A DNA stretch of 61,643 nucleotides from UBA10364 sp905182675 (GTDB taxonomy: Bacteria; Bacteroidota; Bacteroidia; Flavobacteriales; Schleiferiaceae). A program made the position numbers and the translations under genes. Below are positions 53,859 through 61,643 of the stretch, one piece after another. The notes beneath the pieces are model-generated. The model ran no database searches. It was given only the letters and a program-made list of their open reading frames with translations, and was not told the DNA's origin. How positions within the stretch are numbered: position 1 is the stretch's first letter; the number at the start of each line of letters is the position of its first letter. The DNA is taken from positions 1 to 61,643 of the forward strand of contig CAWVWE010000011.1 of assembly GCA_963933975.1 (NCBI GenBank). The letters are read 5' to 3'.

Positions 53859-54673
53859 TGAAAACCACAGAGGCGAATTCTCTTTATGACCACTTAGAAT
53901 CAGAAAGTATTGAGACGCTACTTCTCGGAATCAATTCTGAAGATCAAAAGGTAGCATTGGCCGTTGGTAAGGAGATACGTGCGATATCCTCGTTTGTTGC
54001 AGCTCTATGCAAGCGTATGACAAAGGGTGGTCGACTGTTTTATATAGGTGCAGGAACTTCTGGCAGATTGGGAATACTAGATGCTAGCGAATGTCCTCCT
54101 ACCTTTGGAGTAGACGATAACGTAGTGATCGGTATCATCGCCGGTGGTGATATAGCTATTCGAAAAGCTGTTGAAAATGCTGAGGACAGCGTTACAGGAG
54201 CTTGGGAAGACCTGTTGAAACATAACCCCACTTCATTGGATACCGTGATAGGCATAGCCGCCAGCGGTACTACACCTTACGTTATTCATGGAGTCAAGTA
54301 TGCACGTAAAAATGGATTACTGACTGCTTGTATTACCTGCAATAACAACAGCCTTTTAGCAGAACATGTGGAGCATCCAATATCTGTTGTAGTTGGACCC
54401 GAATTTATCACTGGAAGTACCAGAATGAAATCAGGGACAGCGCAAAAAATGGTATTGAATATGATCAGTACTACCGCCATGATACAATTAGGTAAAATAC
54501 AAGGAAACAAGATGGTTGATATGCAGCTGTCTAACGATAAATTGATTGCCCGTGGCACCCGTATGATATCAGAGGAAACAGGTGTTGACAGTACTGTAGC
54601 TAAAGAATATTTACTTAAACATGGGAGTGTGAGAACTGCCATAAATGCGATAATAGATGGGGCAAAAGACTAA
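53858..54673 (+). CDS. murQ: N-acetylmuramic acid 6-phosphate etherase
   Basis: A 271-residue SIS-fold enzyme for cell-wall sugar recycling, splitting lactate from MurNAc-6-P. Signature segments are YIGAGTSGRLGILDASECPP and GSTRMKSGTAQKMVLNM. It is somewhat shorter than E. coli MurQ (about 298). The stop overlaps the start of the next gene by 17 bp. Confidence 0.96.
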   Translation: MKTTEANSLYDHLESESIETLLLGINSEDQKVALAVGKEIRAISSFVAALCKRMTKGGRLFYIGAGTSGRLGILDASECPPTFGVDDNVVIGIIAGGDIAIRKAVENAEDSVTGAWEDLLKHNPTSLDTVIGIAASGTTPYVIHGVKYARKNGLLTACITCNNNSLLAEHVEHPISVVVGPEFITGSTRMKSGTAQKMVLNMISTTAMIQLGKIQGNKMVDMQLSNDKLIARGTRMISEETGVDSTVAKEYLLKHGSVRTAINAIIDGAKD

Positions 54674-54872
54674 CCAAGAAATGCTGGCTGCAGGTCTATT
54701 TAGATTGGCCTGGTCATTTCCTTTTATCTTTATAGGGCCTTCATTATACGTTGGAAAGGGTACTGGAGGAGCCTGGTACTGGACCGTTATTTCTATTGCC
54801 ATAATGCTAATAGCCGTTGCATTAGCAGTGAGTGGTCTTAGAAAAGTAATGCAAGGATTTTTCGGTAAATAA
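54657..54872 (+). CDS. DUF6095-like small membrane protein
   Basis: A 71-residue protein with two TM segments (about 15-32 and 43-60). As I recall, DUF6095 proteins follow murQ in Flavobacteriia, which matches this position. No functional motif is visible. A second possible ATG is at 54681. Confidence 0.65.
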   Translation: MGQKTNQEMLAAGLFRLAWSFPFIFIGPSLYVGKGTGGAWYWTVISIAIMLIAVALAVSGLRKVMQGFFGK

Positions 54873-54877
54873 AAGCC

Positions 54878-56458
54878 TTATTGCAGTTTTATCACTCTTC
54901 TGACGTTTGACTCGTTTCCTCTTTTGAAAAACAAGAAATAAGTTCCAGCCGGAATTATGTCACCTGGTGCCCAAATAGCCTGATATCTTTTAGAGATTAG
55001 CAGATCGCTAACCACGGTTCTTCCGTAAAGGTCTCTCAGCTCAAGTTCAACATTCAACGCTTCTCCATCTGGAAAGAAAAACTCTAAGTAATCTGGGAAA
55101 GGGTTGGGATAGATGATTGTTTCCAATACAACTCCGTTAACTAAGGATTCTAAATACGCCTGTGCAAAGGCCAAATTGGGTATTCCGTGACCAATTTTCT
55201 CATTGCGACTATAAAAATGTGAGCTACTAACTTCGAGGGCACGAATCACTTGCTGGACAGTGGCATTTGGAACCGATTGCCACAAACACGCGGATGCACC
55301 CGCCATGATCGGCGAGCTAAAGCTTGTTCCATTTGCATAGGCTATCGTTCCATCGGGCCTGTATACCACAGCACCTTCGCCCCTAGCACAAATATTAGGT
55401 TTAATTCGACCATCCGCTGTGTAACCACGTGAACTGAACGAACTCGCTTGACCAAACTGTGATACGCTACCTACGGTGAGAATACTATCTGCATCTGCTG
55501 GAAAAGTTATTTTATTCCATGGCCCTCCGCCAGCGTTTCCGGCACTTGTTACTACTAGGATTCCCGTTCTTGCAGCAGCTATAGCACCTAAAGAAATAAT
55601 ACTCGTTCTTCCATCTAGATCCGCAATGGTATAATTATCTAAAGGGTCGTCAAATTCAGAATAACCCAAAGAACTATTGATGATATCTACGCCCATAGAG
55701 TCTGCATACTCTGCACCCGCGATCCAATTAATCATCTCTTCGGGTGTCTCACTTAACTCATCCTCTGTTTTTATCAGTAAATAAGACGCTGAAGGAGCTG
55801 TACCTATGTAGGTGCCATCCATACTTGCAGCCATAGTGCTTAACACACTAAATCCATGAGAAGACCCTTGATATACATTTTGACCACCTTCCACGAAATT
55901 CCGAGTACCGATTACATCGAGATCATCACTTATAGTAACCGTATTTGCACCAACAAATCCAGCATCTAATACAGCTATTAATTTATCCTCTCCAAGAAAA
56001 CCACTTCTATGAGGGCCCTGATCTAGATTTATTTGAGCGACCTGATCATTGGAATATCCATAATTCAAAGGTAATTCTACGATCCTTGTAGCCGCCATCC
56101 CTCCTACTAAGGGCTGCACACTCTCTACAAAAGATAAATCTAATAAGTCTAATATTTCCGTCGGCGTGGCTGTAACATAAACAGCATTGAGCCATCTTGA
56201 TGAATTTCCGATTTTGGATACGACATGAGAAACGGTCTGTAATCTATGGGCTTCTACGGGTAAATCACTGTTGGATACCGTTATTGATTGGCGGGCTCTT
56301 CGTGCAAGTGAGCGTTTAGACAAAAATAACTCAGGCTGCTGGAGTAACTCCGTATTCTGTTTTGCTTTCATGTATACCATACAAGGAGAGGCCACTTCTT
56401 GCGATATGGCCGCAAAGCTGAACATCATAAGTATATATACGAGGAGTCTACTTTTCAT
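54878..56458 (-). CDS. Subtilisin-like (S8) serine protease with T9SS sorting tail
   Basis: A 526-residue exported protease. Signal peptide MKSRLLVYILMMFSFAAISQ, an inhibitor/propeptide-like region, then the catalytic triad Asp165 (AVLDAGF), His201 (GSSHGFSVLS) and Ser379 (NGTSFSSP), with oxyanion Asn308 (SAGNAGG). The last about 75 residues (IIYPNPFPDYLEFFFPDG onward, ending in a Lys-rich tail) fit a type A T9SS domain. It is 6 bp downstream of mnmA, likely co-transcribed. Confidence 0.93.
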   Translation of the reverse strand: MKSRLLVYILMMFSFAAISQEVASPCMVYMKAKQNTELLQQPELFLSKRSLARRARQSITVSNSDLPVEAHRLQTVSHVVSKIGNSSRWLNAVYVTATPTEILDLLDLSFVESVQPLVGGMAATRIVELPLNYGYSNDQVAQINLDQGPHRSGFLGEDKLIAVLDAGFVGANTVTISDDLDVIGTRNFVEGGQNVYQGSSHGFSVLSTMAASMDGTYIGTAPSASYLLIKTEDELSETPEEMINWIAGAEYADSMGVDIINSSLGYSEFDDPLDNYTIADLDGRTSIISLGAIAAARTGILVVTSAGNAGGGPWNKITFPADADSILTVGSVSQFGQASSFSSRGYTADGRIKPNICARGEGAVVYRPDGTIAYANGTSFSSPIMAGASACLWQSVPNATVQQVIRALEVSSSHFYSRNEKIGHGIPNLAFAQAYLESLVNGVVLETIIYPNPFPDYLEFFFPDGEALNVELELRDLYGRTVVSDLLISKRYQAIWAPGDIIPAGTYFLFFKRGNESNVRRVIKLQ

Positions 56459-56464
56459 TTTTAT

Positions 56465-57652
56465 CTAATGAGCTATCGTTCCGGAACCTATTAATTCCTC
56501 TCCCAAATACCAGGCGGCAAACTGACCTGGTGTTATGGCTTTTTCTGGCTTCTCAAATTCTACGAAAATTCCGTTTTCAGTGTGATGTACAGTCACCGGT
56601 ACTAAAGGTTGTCTGTAACGTATCCTTCCCATGAATTTCCTAGAAGTCCCAACAGGCAGAGCTAAGTCTTCTCGAACCCAATGTACCTCATTACTACTTA
56701 TTTTAAGGGCCTTTCTGTAAAGACCTTTATGATCTTCTCCTTGACCTACATAAATAGCATTAAACGCCGTATTTACCCCAAGCACGAATAATGGTTTAGG
56801 GCTACCGCCTATATTTAATCCCTTTCGTTGTCCTACCGTGTAGTAATGTGCACCATTATGCTTTCCACGTTTCACAGCTAGTTTAGGGTGAAACTCAAAC
56901 GGACGGGCTAATTCTTCCAAATTAGTTCTAGGCTCGTCTAAAAAGGCAGCATCTGAGGAAATCTCCCAAACCAAGCCTTCTTTAGGCTGAAGTTTCTGCT
57001 GTAAAAAATCGGGCAATCTTACTTTACCTATAAAACACAGCCCCTGTGAATCTTTCTTGTCAGCCGTGCTTAATCCTGCTTTATGAGCTAATTCTCTTAC
57101 CTCACTTTTTTGTAAGTGACCAATTGGAAACAATGCCTTTGACAGTTGGTATTGTGAAAGCTGGCAAAGAAAGTAGCTTTGATCCTTATTGTTATCTAAT
57201 CCCGATAGTAACCGATGTATGGACTTACCTTGAACCAAGGTAGACTCCTTACGGACATAGTGCCCAGTGGCTACATAATCTGCACCCAATTGAATTGCAG
57301 TATTCAGGAACAAGTCGAATTTAATCTCCCGATTACACAAAATATCTGGATTAGGTGTCCTTCCTTTTTCATATTCGCTGAACATATAATCCACGATACG
57401 CGTCTGGTAATGGGCACTCATGTCTATTACCTGAAATGGTATACCCAAGGTATCTGCTACTGACATAGCGTCGTTACTATCTTCAATCCAAGGGCATTCA
57501 TCGTGAATAGTGACCGTTTCATCGACCCAATTCCTCATAAATAGGCCAATGACATTATAGCCTTGCTCCTTGAGCAAATAGGCGGTTACAGATGAGTCTA
57601 CACCACCACTAAGTCCAACAACAACAGTGGTGTCCTTAATAGCTTTATTCAT
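56465..57652 (-). CDS. mnmA: tRNA-specific 2-thiouridylase MnmA
   Basis: A 395-residue PP-loop ATPase that thiolates U34 in tRNA. The P-loop is VVGLSGGVDSSV, with catalytic cysteines in PNPDILCNREIKF and SQGLCFIGK. The C-terminal beta-barrel is present. ATG 57652 is chosen; the frame can extend to 57673 but the start is then inside the previous gene. It overlaps the MORN gene stop by 8 bp. Confidence 0.95.
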   Translation of the reverse strand: MNKAIKDTTVVVGLSGGVDSSVTAYLLKEQGYNVIGLFMRNWVDETVTIHDECPWIEDSNDAMSVADTLGIPFQVIDMSAHYQTRIVDYMFSEYEKGRTPNPDILCNREIKFDLFLNTAIQLGADYVATGHYVRKESTLVQGKSIHRLLSGLDNNKDQSYFLCQLSQYQLSKALFPIGHLQKSEVRELAHKAGLSTADKKDSQGLCFIGKVRLPDFLQQKLQPKEGLVWEISSDAAFLDEPRTNLEELARPFEFHPKLAVKRGKHNGAHYYTVGQRKGLNIGGSPKPLFVLGVNTAFNAIYVGQGEDHKGLYRKALKISSNEVHWVREDLALPVGTSRKFMGRIRYRQPLVPVTVHHTENGIFVEFEKPEKAITPGQFAAWYLGEELIGSGTIAH

Positions 57653-58334
57653 CGTATTTAGTTTCACTTTCAAGTGTACCGTATCTGTACTGCTCTTTCA
57701 ACGTCACTTTATTGTCCTCAAAATAATACCATACACCATGTTTCTTCCCGTGATGGTAGGCTCCTTTTGCTAATAGTTTAGAGTTATCATCGTAATAAAC
57801 GCATTCTCCCTCAAGCATTCCTTCTAAATAATTACCCTTTGTCCGTAGTTTGCCATTATCCCATTTTCTTATCCAGAGACCTTCTTCCACTCCGTTTACA
57901 AAGTCTGTTCGATTAGAAGTGATTCCATTCTCCCAATAAGTTATTTGAGGTCCATTTAAAACTCCTAAAGTGTACGTTTCTCTTTGGGTTAGAACACCTG
58001 CTCGTGAGTAATAGGTCCAAGTGCTATCTTTTACCTGTTTGTTATAAATTCCTTCTGCCTCACGTACTCCAGAACGTTGAAATGTCTGGGCATACCCCAC
58101 TCCAGAATATTTTCTGTACGTGACTTCAGACATAACACCACCCTCTCGCTCAAAGTAGTAGGTAAATGTTCCGATAGGCATATCGTCTTTAAACGTACCT
58201 GTATATCTCGTTTTTCCACTTACATATTTCTTCTCCCAGACTCCTTGCTTTTTACCAAGAGCATCTGTATGATTGTTCTGCCCGATCGCATAGAATCCTA
58301 AGAAAAAAATAAAAAGTATAAATTTAAATTTCAT
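57645..58334 (-). CDS. MORN-repeat/YwqK-family secreted protein
   Basis: A 229-residue exported protein with signal peptide MKFKFILFIFFLGFYAIGQ. Six or more MORN-like units follow, of the pattern G-x-W-x-x-x-Y/F-x-N/D-G (KQGVWEKKYVSGKTRYTG; PQITYWENGITSNRTDF; EGLWIRKWDNGKLRTKG). Many relatives are called YwqK antitoxins; no toxin partner is visible and a surface or structural role is as likely. The start follows a -7 element at 58340-58347, so upstream in-frame codons are excluded. Confidence 0.82.
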   Translation of the reverse strand: MKFKFILFIFFLGFYAIGQNNHTDALGKKQGVWEKKYVSGKTRYTGTFKDDMPIGTFTYYFEREGGVMSEVTYRKYSGVGYAQTFQRSGVREAEGIYNKQVKDSTWTYYSRAGVLTQRETYTLGVLNGPQITYWENGITSNRTDFVNGVEEGLWIRKWDNGKLRTKGNYLEGMLEGECVYYDDNSKLLAKGAYHHGKKHGVWYYFEDNKVTLKEQYRYGTLESETKYDE

Positions 58335-58339
58335 AGTGA

Positions 58340-58347
58340 CAAAGGTA
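58340..58347 (-). promoter_or_regulatory. -7 promoter element of the MORN-repeat gene
   Basis: The minus strand reads TACCTTTG, 5 nt before ATG 58334, in the 20-bp gap after the upstream gene's stop. Confidence 0.55.
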
Positions 58348-58354
58348 TTCCGTT

Positions 58355-59782
58355 TTACTTGTAGTACACTTGGAAAGAGGGTTCTAATTGAATTCCTATG
58401 GTCCAAGGGTTATATGCATCCATTCCAAAGTATTTGTAACGCGCTATCGCGGATATTCTCAATCCTTTATTTAGCATTTTAGAAAGATGAACACCAGCGG
58501 CTATAGCAGCCCCCTTTCCAACGTTAATTCCACCGCCACCTGCGGCTATAACACTTCCATTCCACCCCAAAACAACAGACTGGTGCTTCCATGTATCATG
58601 GTATACGCCAAACATTCCTTCTGCATACGCCCCGTAGCCACCTGTGGCAGCCCAAAGTGTTTCTCCACTTAACCACAAGGAAGACTTCATCGGAATTTTA
58701 CCGCCCAGAAACAAGGCACCCATAGGCTCATATTCTAGACCATTGCGGTCAGTTCCTTGAGACAAATTGATCCTAGATCCTGTGACCAAGACCATAGTTT
58801 TAGACTTTAAATTTTCTTTAGAGCCTATGTACTTTGCCTTATTTATAAAACCAAAGTTGCTTATGACCGGAAATCTGGCGCTCATTGTTAAAAAAGGAGC
58901 ACCCATTCGAGTTTCTAGTGCATTCCAATAGTCCATTCCAAGTTCAAATCGGTCATTCATTCTTAGTCCTAATCCAGTGCAAACAGCAAGGCCACCAGCT
59001 GTCCTCATAGATCCACCACCACCGGAACCCAAGGCTAGTCTTAGGTAGGGTTGCAACGGCATGCTAACAGGTAACCAAGTTATACCTGCTTTGTAATCCA
59101 TAAAGCCGTCTGTCGCTCCAACCGCTGACGCACCTAATTGTAAATCAAGGTCGAGAACCGGAAGCACTGCTTGTGAAAATCTAACACCCGCATATAGTGA
59201 TTGCCCATTCGTTGTAATACGTGATGCATCATTCTCATCTAGAAACAGTACCCCAGTCAACAAGGATATGCTGGTGTAGAATAAATCAAACACTCCAGAG
59301 TTTTGCCATTTGTAGGGCATCGTATAAGACCACTGCAATGCTGGGTGAAGAGAGTATATATTTCCGGAAGGAAAATCTAATGCACTTATAGATATACCTA
59401 CGGCCTGTTTCATACCTATTGCGTATTTCGCAGCTCCTTCTAGCCTGTACATAAATCCGTCGCCATCTGGTGCACCAGCTCCTCCTCCAGTTGCGAGAGT
59501 TACACCAGCAGACATTGATAAATGTTTCCATTTTTTCTCAGCAATTCCGTGAACCCCAAACACGTAAAATCCACCATAATCACCAGAAATCGCACTTTGC
59601 GTTTCCAAACCAAACCCAAACCGTGTGCTGTTATAGTCCTTGTGAATCAAAAACCGCTGTGTCATCCAACTCATGGGGGTAGGACCATTTAAGGATTCAA
59701 GCTGCATTTGCATGGACGTAGCTTGCCCTGCGGTCTCCGTAGAGAACAGTAAGAGAATAAGCATTAGTTTAACCATGCGCAT
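58355..59782 (-). CDS. Glycine-rich, internally repeated outer-membrane-like protein (copy 2)
   Basis: A 475-residue protein with an N-terminal hydrophobic signal (VKLMLILLLFSTETAGQ). The mature chain is rich in alternating aromatic and glycine residues, like a beta-barrel or beta-solenoid. Three glycine clusters occur at about residues 99, 254 and 415 (ATGGGAGAPDGDG; LGSGGGGSMRTAGG; AAGGGGINVGKG), with a repeated G-x-Y/F-x-x-F/Y-G segment about 30 residues before the first and third, so the protein appears threefold repeated (unit about 155-160 residues). I do not recognise the family. ATG 59782 or 59776; an upstream TTG is unlikely. It is 11 bp after its paralogue. Confidence 0.7.
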   Translation of the reverse strand: MRMVKLMLILLLFSTETAGQATSMQMQLESLNGPTPMSWMTQRFLIHKDYNSTRFGFGLETQSAISGDYGGFYVFGVHGIAEKKWKHLSMSAGVTLATGGGAGAPDGDGFMYRLEGAAKYAIGMKQAVGISISALDFPSGNIYSLHPALQWSYTMPYKWQNSGVFDLFYTSISLLTGVLFLDENDASRITTNGQSLYAGVRFSQAVLPVLDLDLQLGASAVGATDGFMDYKAGITWLPVSMPLQPYLRLALGSGGGGSMRTAGGLAVCTGLGLRMNDRFELGMDYWNALETRMGAPFLTMSARFPVISNFGFINKAKYIGSKENLKSKTMVLVTGSRINLSQGTDRNGLEYEPMGALFLGGKIPMKSSLWLSGETLWAATGGYGAYAEGMFGVYHDTWKHQSVVLGWNGSVIAAGGGGINVGKGAAIAAGVHLSKMLNKGLRISAIARYKYFGMDAYNPWTIGIQLEPSFQVYYK

Positions 59783-59793
59783 AGACAATGAGG

Positions 59794-61134
59794 TTACGCC
59801 TTTTTAAAGGGGATTTTATATCCTAATCCAAACTGTAGACCGTGAACAGGAAATTCAGTGGTTGAGTAGGCATTATAAATGTACTTTGAATTTAATGTGA
59901 CCCTTTCATTTAGTGGTATATCAAATCCAGAATTTATAAAAACTAAACCCGCGCCATTCCAAAGGTTTATTCCACCTCCCGCACCTGCGCCAACTTGTGA
60001 TTCTATATACCACCAATTCTTTTGGTAACGGATACCGAATAAACCTTCTGCATAGGCCCCTCTACCATCTGTAAATGCCCAATAACTTTCTCCACGGAGT
60101 GAAAGTGCCTTATACCGATACAACTGAAAGGCTACTCCAAGATTAGAAAAACCATTGCTCCCTAAATACGTCCTTATAGAACTCTCAATCTGTAAGTTTT
60201 CTGTCGCGTAAGACTCATTTCTCTTAGCGTTCGAGTTGAACTTCAATTCTGTTCCCAGATGTAGAGCTAGAAATGAGAAATAAAAAGGCTCGTTGATGCT
60301 ACTGAGTAGCCCACCACTTATTCCAGCAAAAAGATTTTCAGCATGATACTGTAATTCACCTTGGGTCCCCCATAGGGCTCCACCACCTGCTGGTGCTCGT
60401 CCACCCCCTCCTGTACCTAGATTAGCCTCAAGCAGCAATCTGAATGGGCCAACATCTTTGTAGGTACCGTACCCTCCATAAACATCCATATACCCTCCAA
60501 GATCGGTGACCGCAGCCGTAAGATAGACACTGGTGTAAAATTGATCGGAAAAACTTCGTCCACCAATCCCAATAAAACCAGTAGGTCTCGAGTGTTCATT
60601 CCAAATGGAATACAGGGTATTTGTAAACAATTGTACATGAAGGTCTTCCTTCAATGGTTCTACGAATGAAATCGATTTGTTCAAAGTGATATATGGGCTG
60701 ACGCCCTGAATGACGCCAGTACTGATATAACTGTATTGTCCACCCATCCCTAAAGACCAATCCTTCCATTTATAATCTAAACTCGTGGATATGGTTGCAA
60801 AACCTCCTGAGCCATCGTTTGACTCCGCTCCTCCTCCAGAAGTAAACATCAATCTAGGATGAAAGTAAAGTCCACGTCTTAAGGGAACTTGAGCCCCCAT
60901 ATGATAACCAAAGGTGTAATATCCAGCACGTGTACCTATTAACGCATTATTTAATCTGATGCCGCCGTAAACAGGAAGGTTTGGATGAACCATGGAAACA
61001 CCTGTGCCTAAAAAGCCAATAGGCCCCTTTGGAGACTCATCTACAGTGAGATAGTCAAAATTTATCATGGTTATCTGACACAAGAGTACCTGAGGCAGGG
61101 AAACCAAGAATATTATGAATAGTTTTGTTCTCAT
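59794..61134 (-). CDS. Glycine-rich, internally repeated outer-membrane-like protein (copy 1)
   Basis: A 446-residue paralogue of the next gene downstream, with signal peptide MRTKLFIIFLVSLPQVLLC. It has the same layout, with three glycine clusters at about residues 101, 243 and 387 (FTSGGGAESNDGSGG; LGTGGGGRAPAGGG; AGAGGGINLWNGAG) spaced about 143 residues, and repeated YYTFGYHMG / GGYGTYKDVG / GAYAEGLFG segments before them. This looks like three tandem beta-rich units. Function unknown. The start is set by a -7 element at 61189-61196; ATG 61152 is an alternative. Confidence 0.7.
   Translation of the reverse strand: MRTKLFIIFLVSLPQVLLCQITMINFDYLTVDESPKGPIGFLGTGVSMVHPNLPVYGGIRLNNALIGTRAGYYTFGYHMGAQVPLRRGLYFHPRLMFTSGGGAESNDGSGGFATISTSLDYKWKDWSLGMGGQYSYISTGVIQGVSPYITLNKSISFVEPLKEDLHVQLFTNTLYSIWNEHSRPTGFIGIGGRSFSDQFYTSVYLTAAVTDLGGYMDVYGGYGTYKDVGPFRLLLEANLGTGGGGRAPAGGGALWGTQGELQYHAENLFAGISGGLLSSINEPFYFSFLALHLGTELKFNSNAKRNESYATENLQIESSIRTYLGSNGFSNLGVAFQLYRYKALSLRGESYWAFTDGRGAYAEGLFGIRYQKNWWYIESQVGAGAGGGINLWNGAGLVFINSGFDIPLNERVTLNSKYIYNAYSTTEFPVHGLQFGLGYKIPFKKA
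61120..61127 (+). promoter_or_regulatory. -7 promoter element of the secreted cysteine-rich protein gene
   Basis: TAGTTTTG, exact TAnnTTTG match, 5 nt before ATG 61133. It lies inside the first codons of the divergent gene and downstream of the ATG at 61115, which is therefore not the start. Confidence 0.5.
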
Positions 61135-61555
61135 GAGAGAGATGAGTCGCATTGCAGCTGGTATTTGCTTTTTAATGGTAATGAGTCTCAAAGTTAGTGC
61201 TCAGTCATCTACTGATACCACCGCGTTCAAAGAAATAGTTGCATTTACAACACGAGGTGTTAATGCCTCTGGTGCACGGTATCATATTGATGGCTGTAGA
61301 TATCTTAAAAACGGACAAATTCATGTCGATGAACGTCTCGCATTACAAAGAGGATTATTACCCTGTAGTATTTGTCTAAAGGACCGTTCTAAGGTACTTC
61401 CCATATTAAGAGAAAAGAAAATATATTCGAAAAAAGTAGTGTTTCGAAAGTGTGTTTTTAAAACCAAAAGCGGCGCAAAATGTGAGCGACCAGCCATAGA
61501 AGAACATAGGTATTGCAAGATTCACGAGGGTCGAGGAAAAAAGGTTAGAAAATGA
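61133..61555 (+). CDS. Secreted cysteine-rich protein with Ada-like and DUF5763-like zinc motifs
   Basis: A 140-residue exported protein with signal peptide ending near residue 24 (AAGICFLMVMSLKVSAQ). Residues 50-81 have YH-x3-CRYL ... GLLPCSIC (His51, Cys55, Cys78, Cys81), a pattern also seen in Ada-like metal-binding domains attached to secreted nucleases. Residues 107-131 have C-x9-C-x10-C-x2-H (CVFKTKSGAKC ... YCKIH), as in DUF5763. Two small zinc-type domains on one exported protein, ending in a basic tail, could bind nucleic acid or protein. ATG 61133 is favoured; 61142 is possible. Confidence 0.75.
   Translation: MREMSRIAAGICFLMVMSLKVSAQSSTDTTAFKEIVAFTTRGVNASGARYHIDGCRYLKNGQIHVDERLALQRGLLPCSICLKDRSKVLPILREKKIYSKKVVFRKCVFKTKSGAKCERPAIEEHRYCKIHEGRGKKVRK
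61189..61196 (-). promoter_or_regulatory. -7 promoter element of the glycine-rich pair
   Basis: The minus strand reads TAACTTTG, exact TAnnTTTG match, 54 nt before ATG 61134, inside the coding region of the divergent gene. A longer frame opening at 61191 overlaps it and is excluded. Confidence 0.45.
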
Positions 61556-61595
61556 AATGATACTCACTTCTACCGTTGATTATAATGCATAAAAA

Positions 61596-61621
61596 AAGCC
61601 CTCCACTTTCGTGGAAGGCTT
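61596..61621. terminator. Hairpin terminator at the window edge
   Basis: An 11-bp stem AAGCCCTCCAC / GTGGAAGGCTT with one C-A mismatch and a TTTC loop. A run of seven As on its left gives a U-run for leftward transcription, so it probably ends a gene beyond the window, and may also end the rightward gene. Confidence 0.65.
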
Positions 61622-61643
61622 ACTGCTATTGACTTTCGTCTTA

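Noticed and set aside
57645..58334. Antitoxin of a toxin-antitoxin pair (YwqK label)
   Set aside because: The protein is exported, made of MORN-like repeats, and no toxin gene is next to it.
1..61643. tRNA, rRNA, CRISPR, insertion sequence or prophage
   Set aside because: No cloverleaf, repeat-spacer array, transposase or phage gene was seen; the gaps are nearly all under 120 bp.

Overview
The window reads as chromosomal DNA of a Bacteroidota bacterium, most likely order Flavobacteriales. The reasons are: moderate AT richness; about 97% coding density with short intergenic gaps and many ATGA/TAATG stop-start overlaps; Bacteroidota-type -7 promoter elements (TAnnTTTG) without clear Shine-Dalgarno sequences; two secreted proteases with type IX secretion (T9SS) C-terminal tails plus a PorD/DUF4835 homologue; a fused E1 alpha/beta ketoacid dehydrogenase; and the conserved series prmC-ligA-DUF6913-dapA...bamD-rpoZ-coaBC-porD-recN. 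I cannot name the genus. No tRNA, rRNA, CRISPR array, insertion sequence or prophage was seen.

Layout. 1-8.1 kb: a TPR protein downstream of gyrA, then divergent clpC, then an exonuclease/GIY-YIG fusion. 8.1-14.3 kb: a seven-gene, mostly stop-start-overlapping operon encoding a small ABC ATPase, its FtsX/MacB-like permease, two paralogous secreted CFFCG-motif proteins, an alpha/beta hydrolase, a BatA-domain membrane protein and a dihydroorotase homologue with an altered metal site. 14.3-16.6 kb: a PhnP-like metallo-hydrolase and a conserved protein of unknown function. 16.6-23.4 kb: a light-protection locus read leftward, with a B12-binding MerR regulator, ECF sigma factor, crtI, crtB, idi, queD, folE and photolyase. 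23.5-26.5 kb: prfC and a GT39-type glycosyltransferase closed by a hairpin. 26.5-37.5 kb: a long leftward housekeeping series from prmC to fabI. 37.6-41.1 kb: ribD, a YigZ-family protein, a T9SS metalloprotease and a thioesterase. 41.1-41.5 kb: a 334-bp AT-rich gap before dnaA, a weak candidate for oriC. 41.5-54.9 kb: dnaA, a phosphatase, an RsmI-like methylase, relA/spoT, fur, purA, an OstA/LptA protein, a MazG-like protein, the fused E1, an RsmB-like methylase, murQ and DUF6095. 54.9-61.6 kb: a T9SS subtilisin, mnmA, a MORN/YwqK protein, two paralogous glycine-rich outer-membrane-like proteins with an apparent threefold internal repeat, and a small secreted cysteine-rich protein.

How genes work together. 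The 16.6-23.4 kb locus fits a photoprotective module. The cobalamin-binding MerR protein would sense light, the sigma factor would amplify the response, IDI-CrtB-CrtI make carotenoid precursor, photolyase repairs UV lesions, and FolE/QueD make pterin compounds that could serve photolyase or other pathways. The 8.1-10.6 kb genes look like a Bacteroidota relative of the zinc-linked DUF3299/ABC clusters of gammaproteobacteria. The 58-61 kb pair is the least explained part of the window.

Starts. Several listed starts are shorter than the longest open frame, because an upstream TTG/GTG is non-conserved or lies inside a -7 element, or because a signal peptide fits better at the inner ATG. Domain names with DUF numbers are from memory and were not searched.
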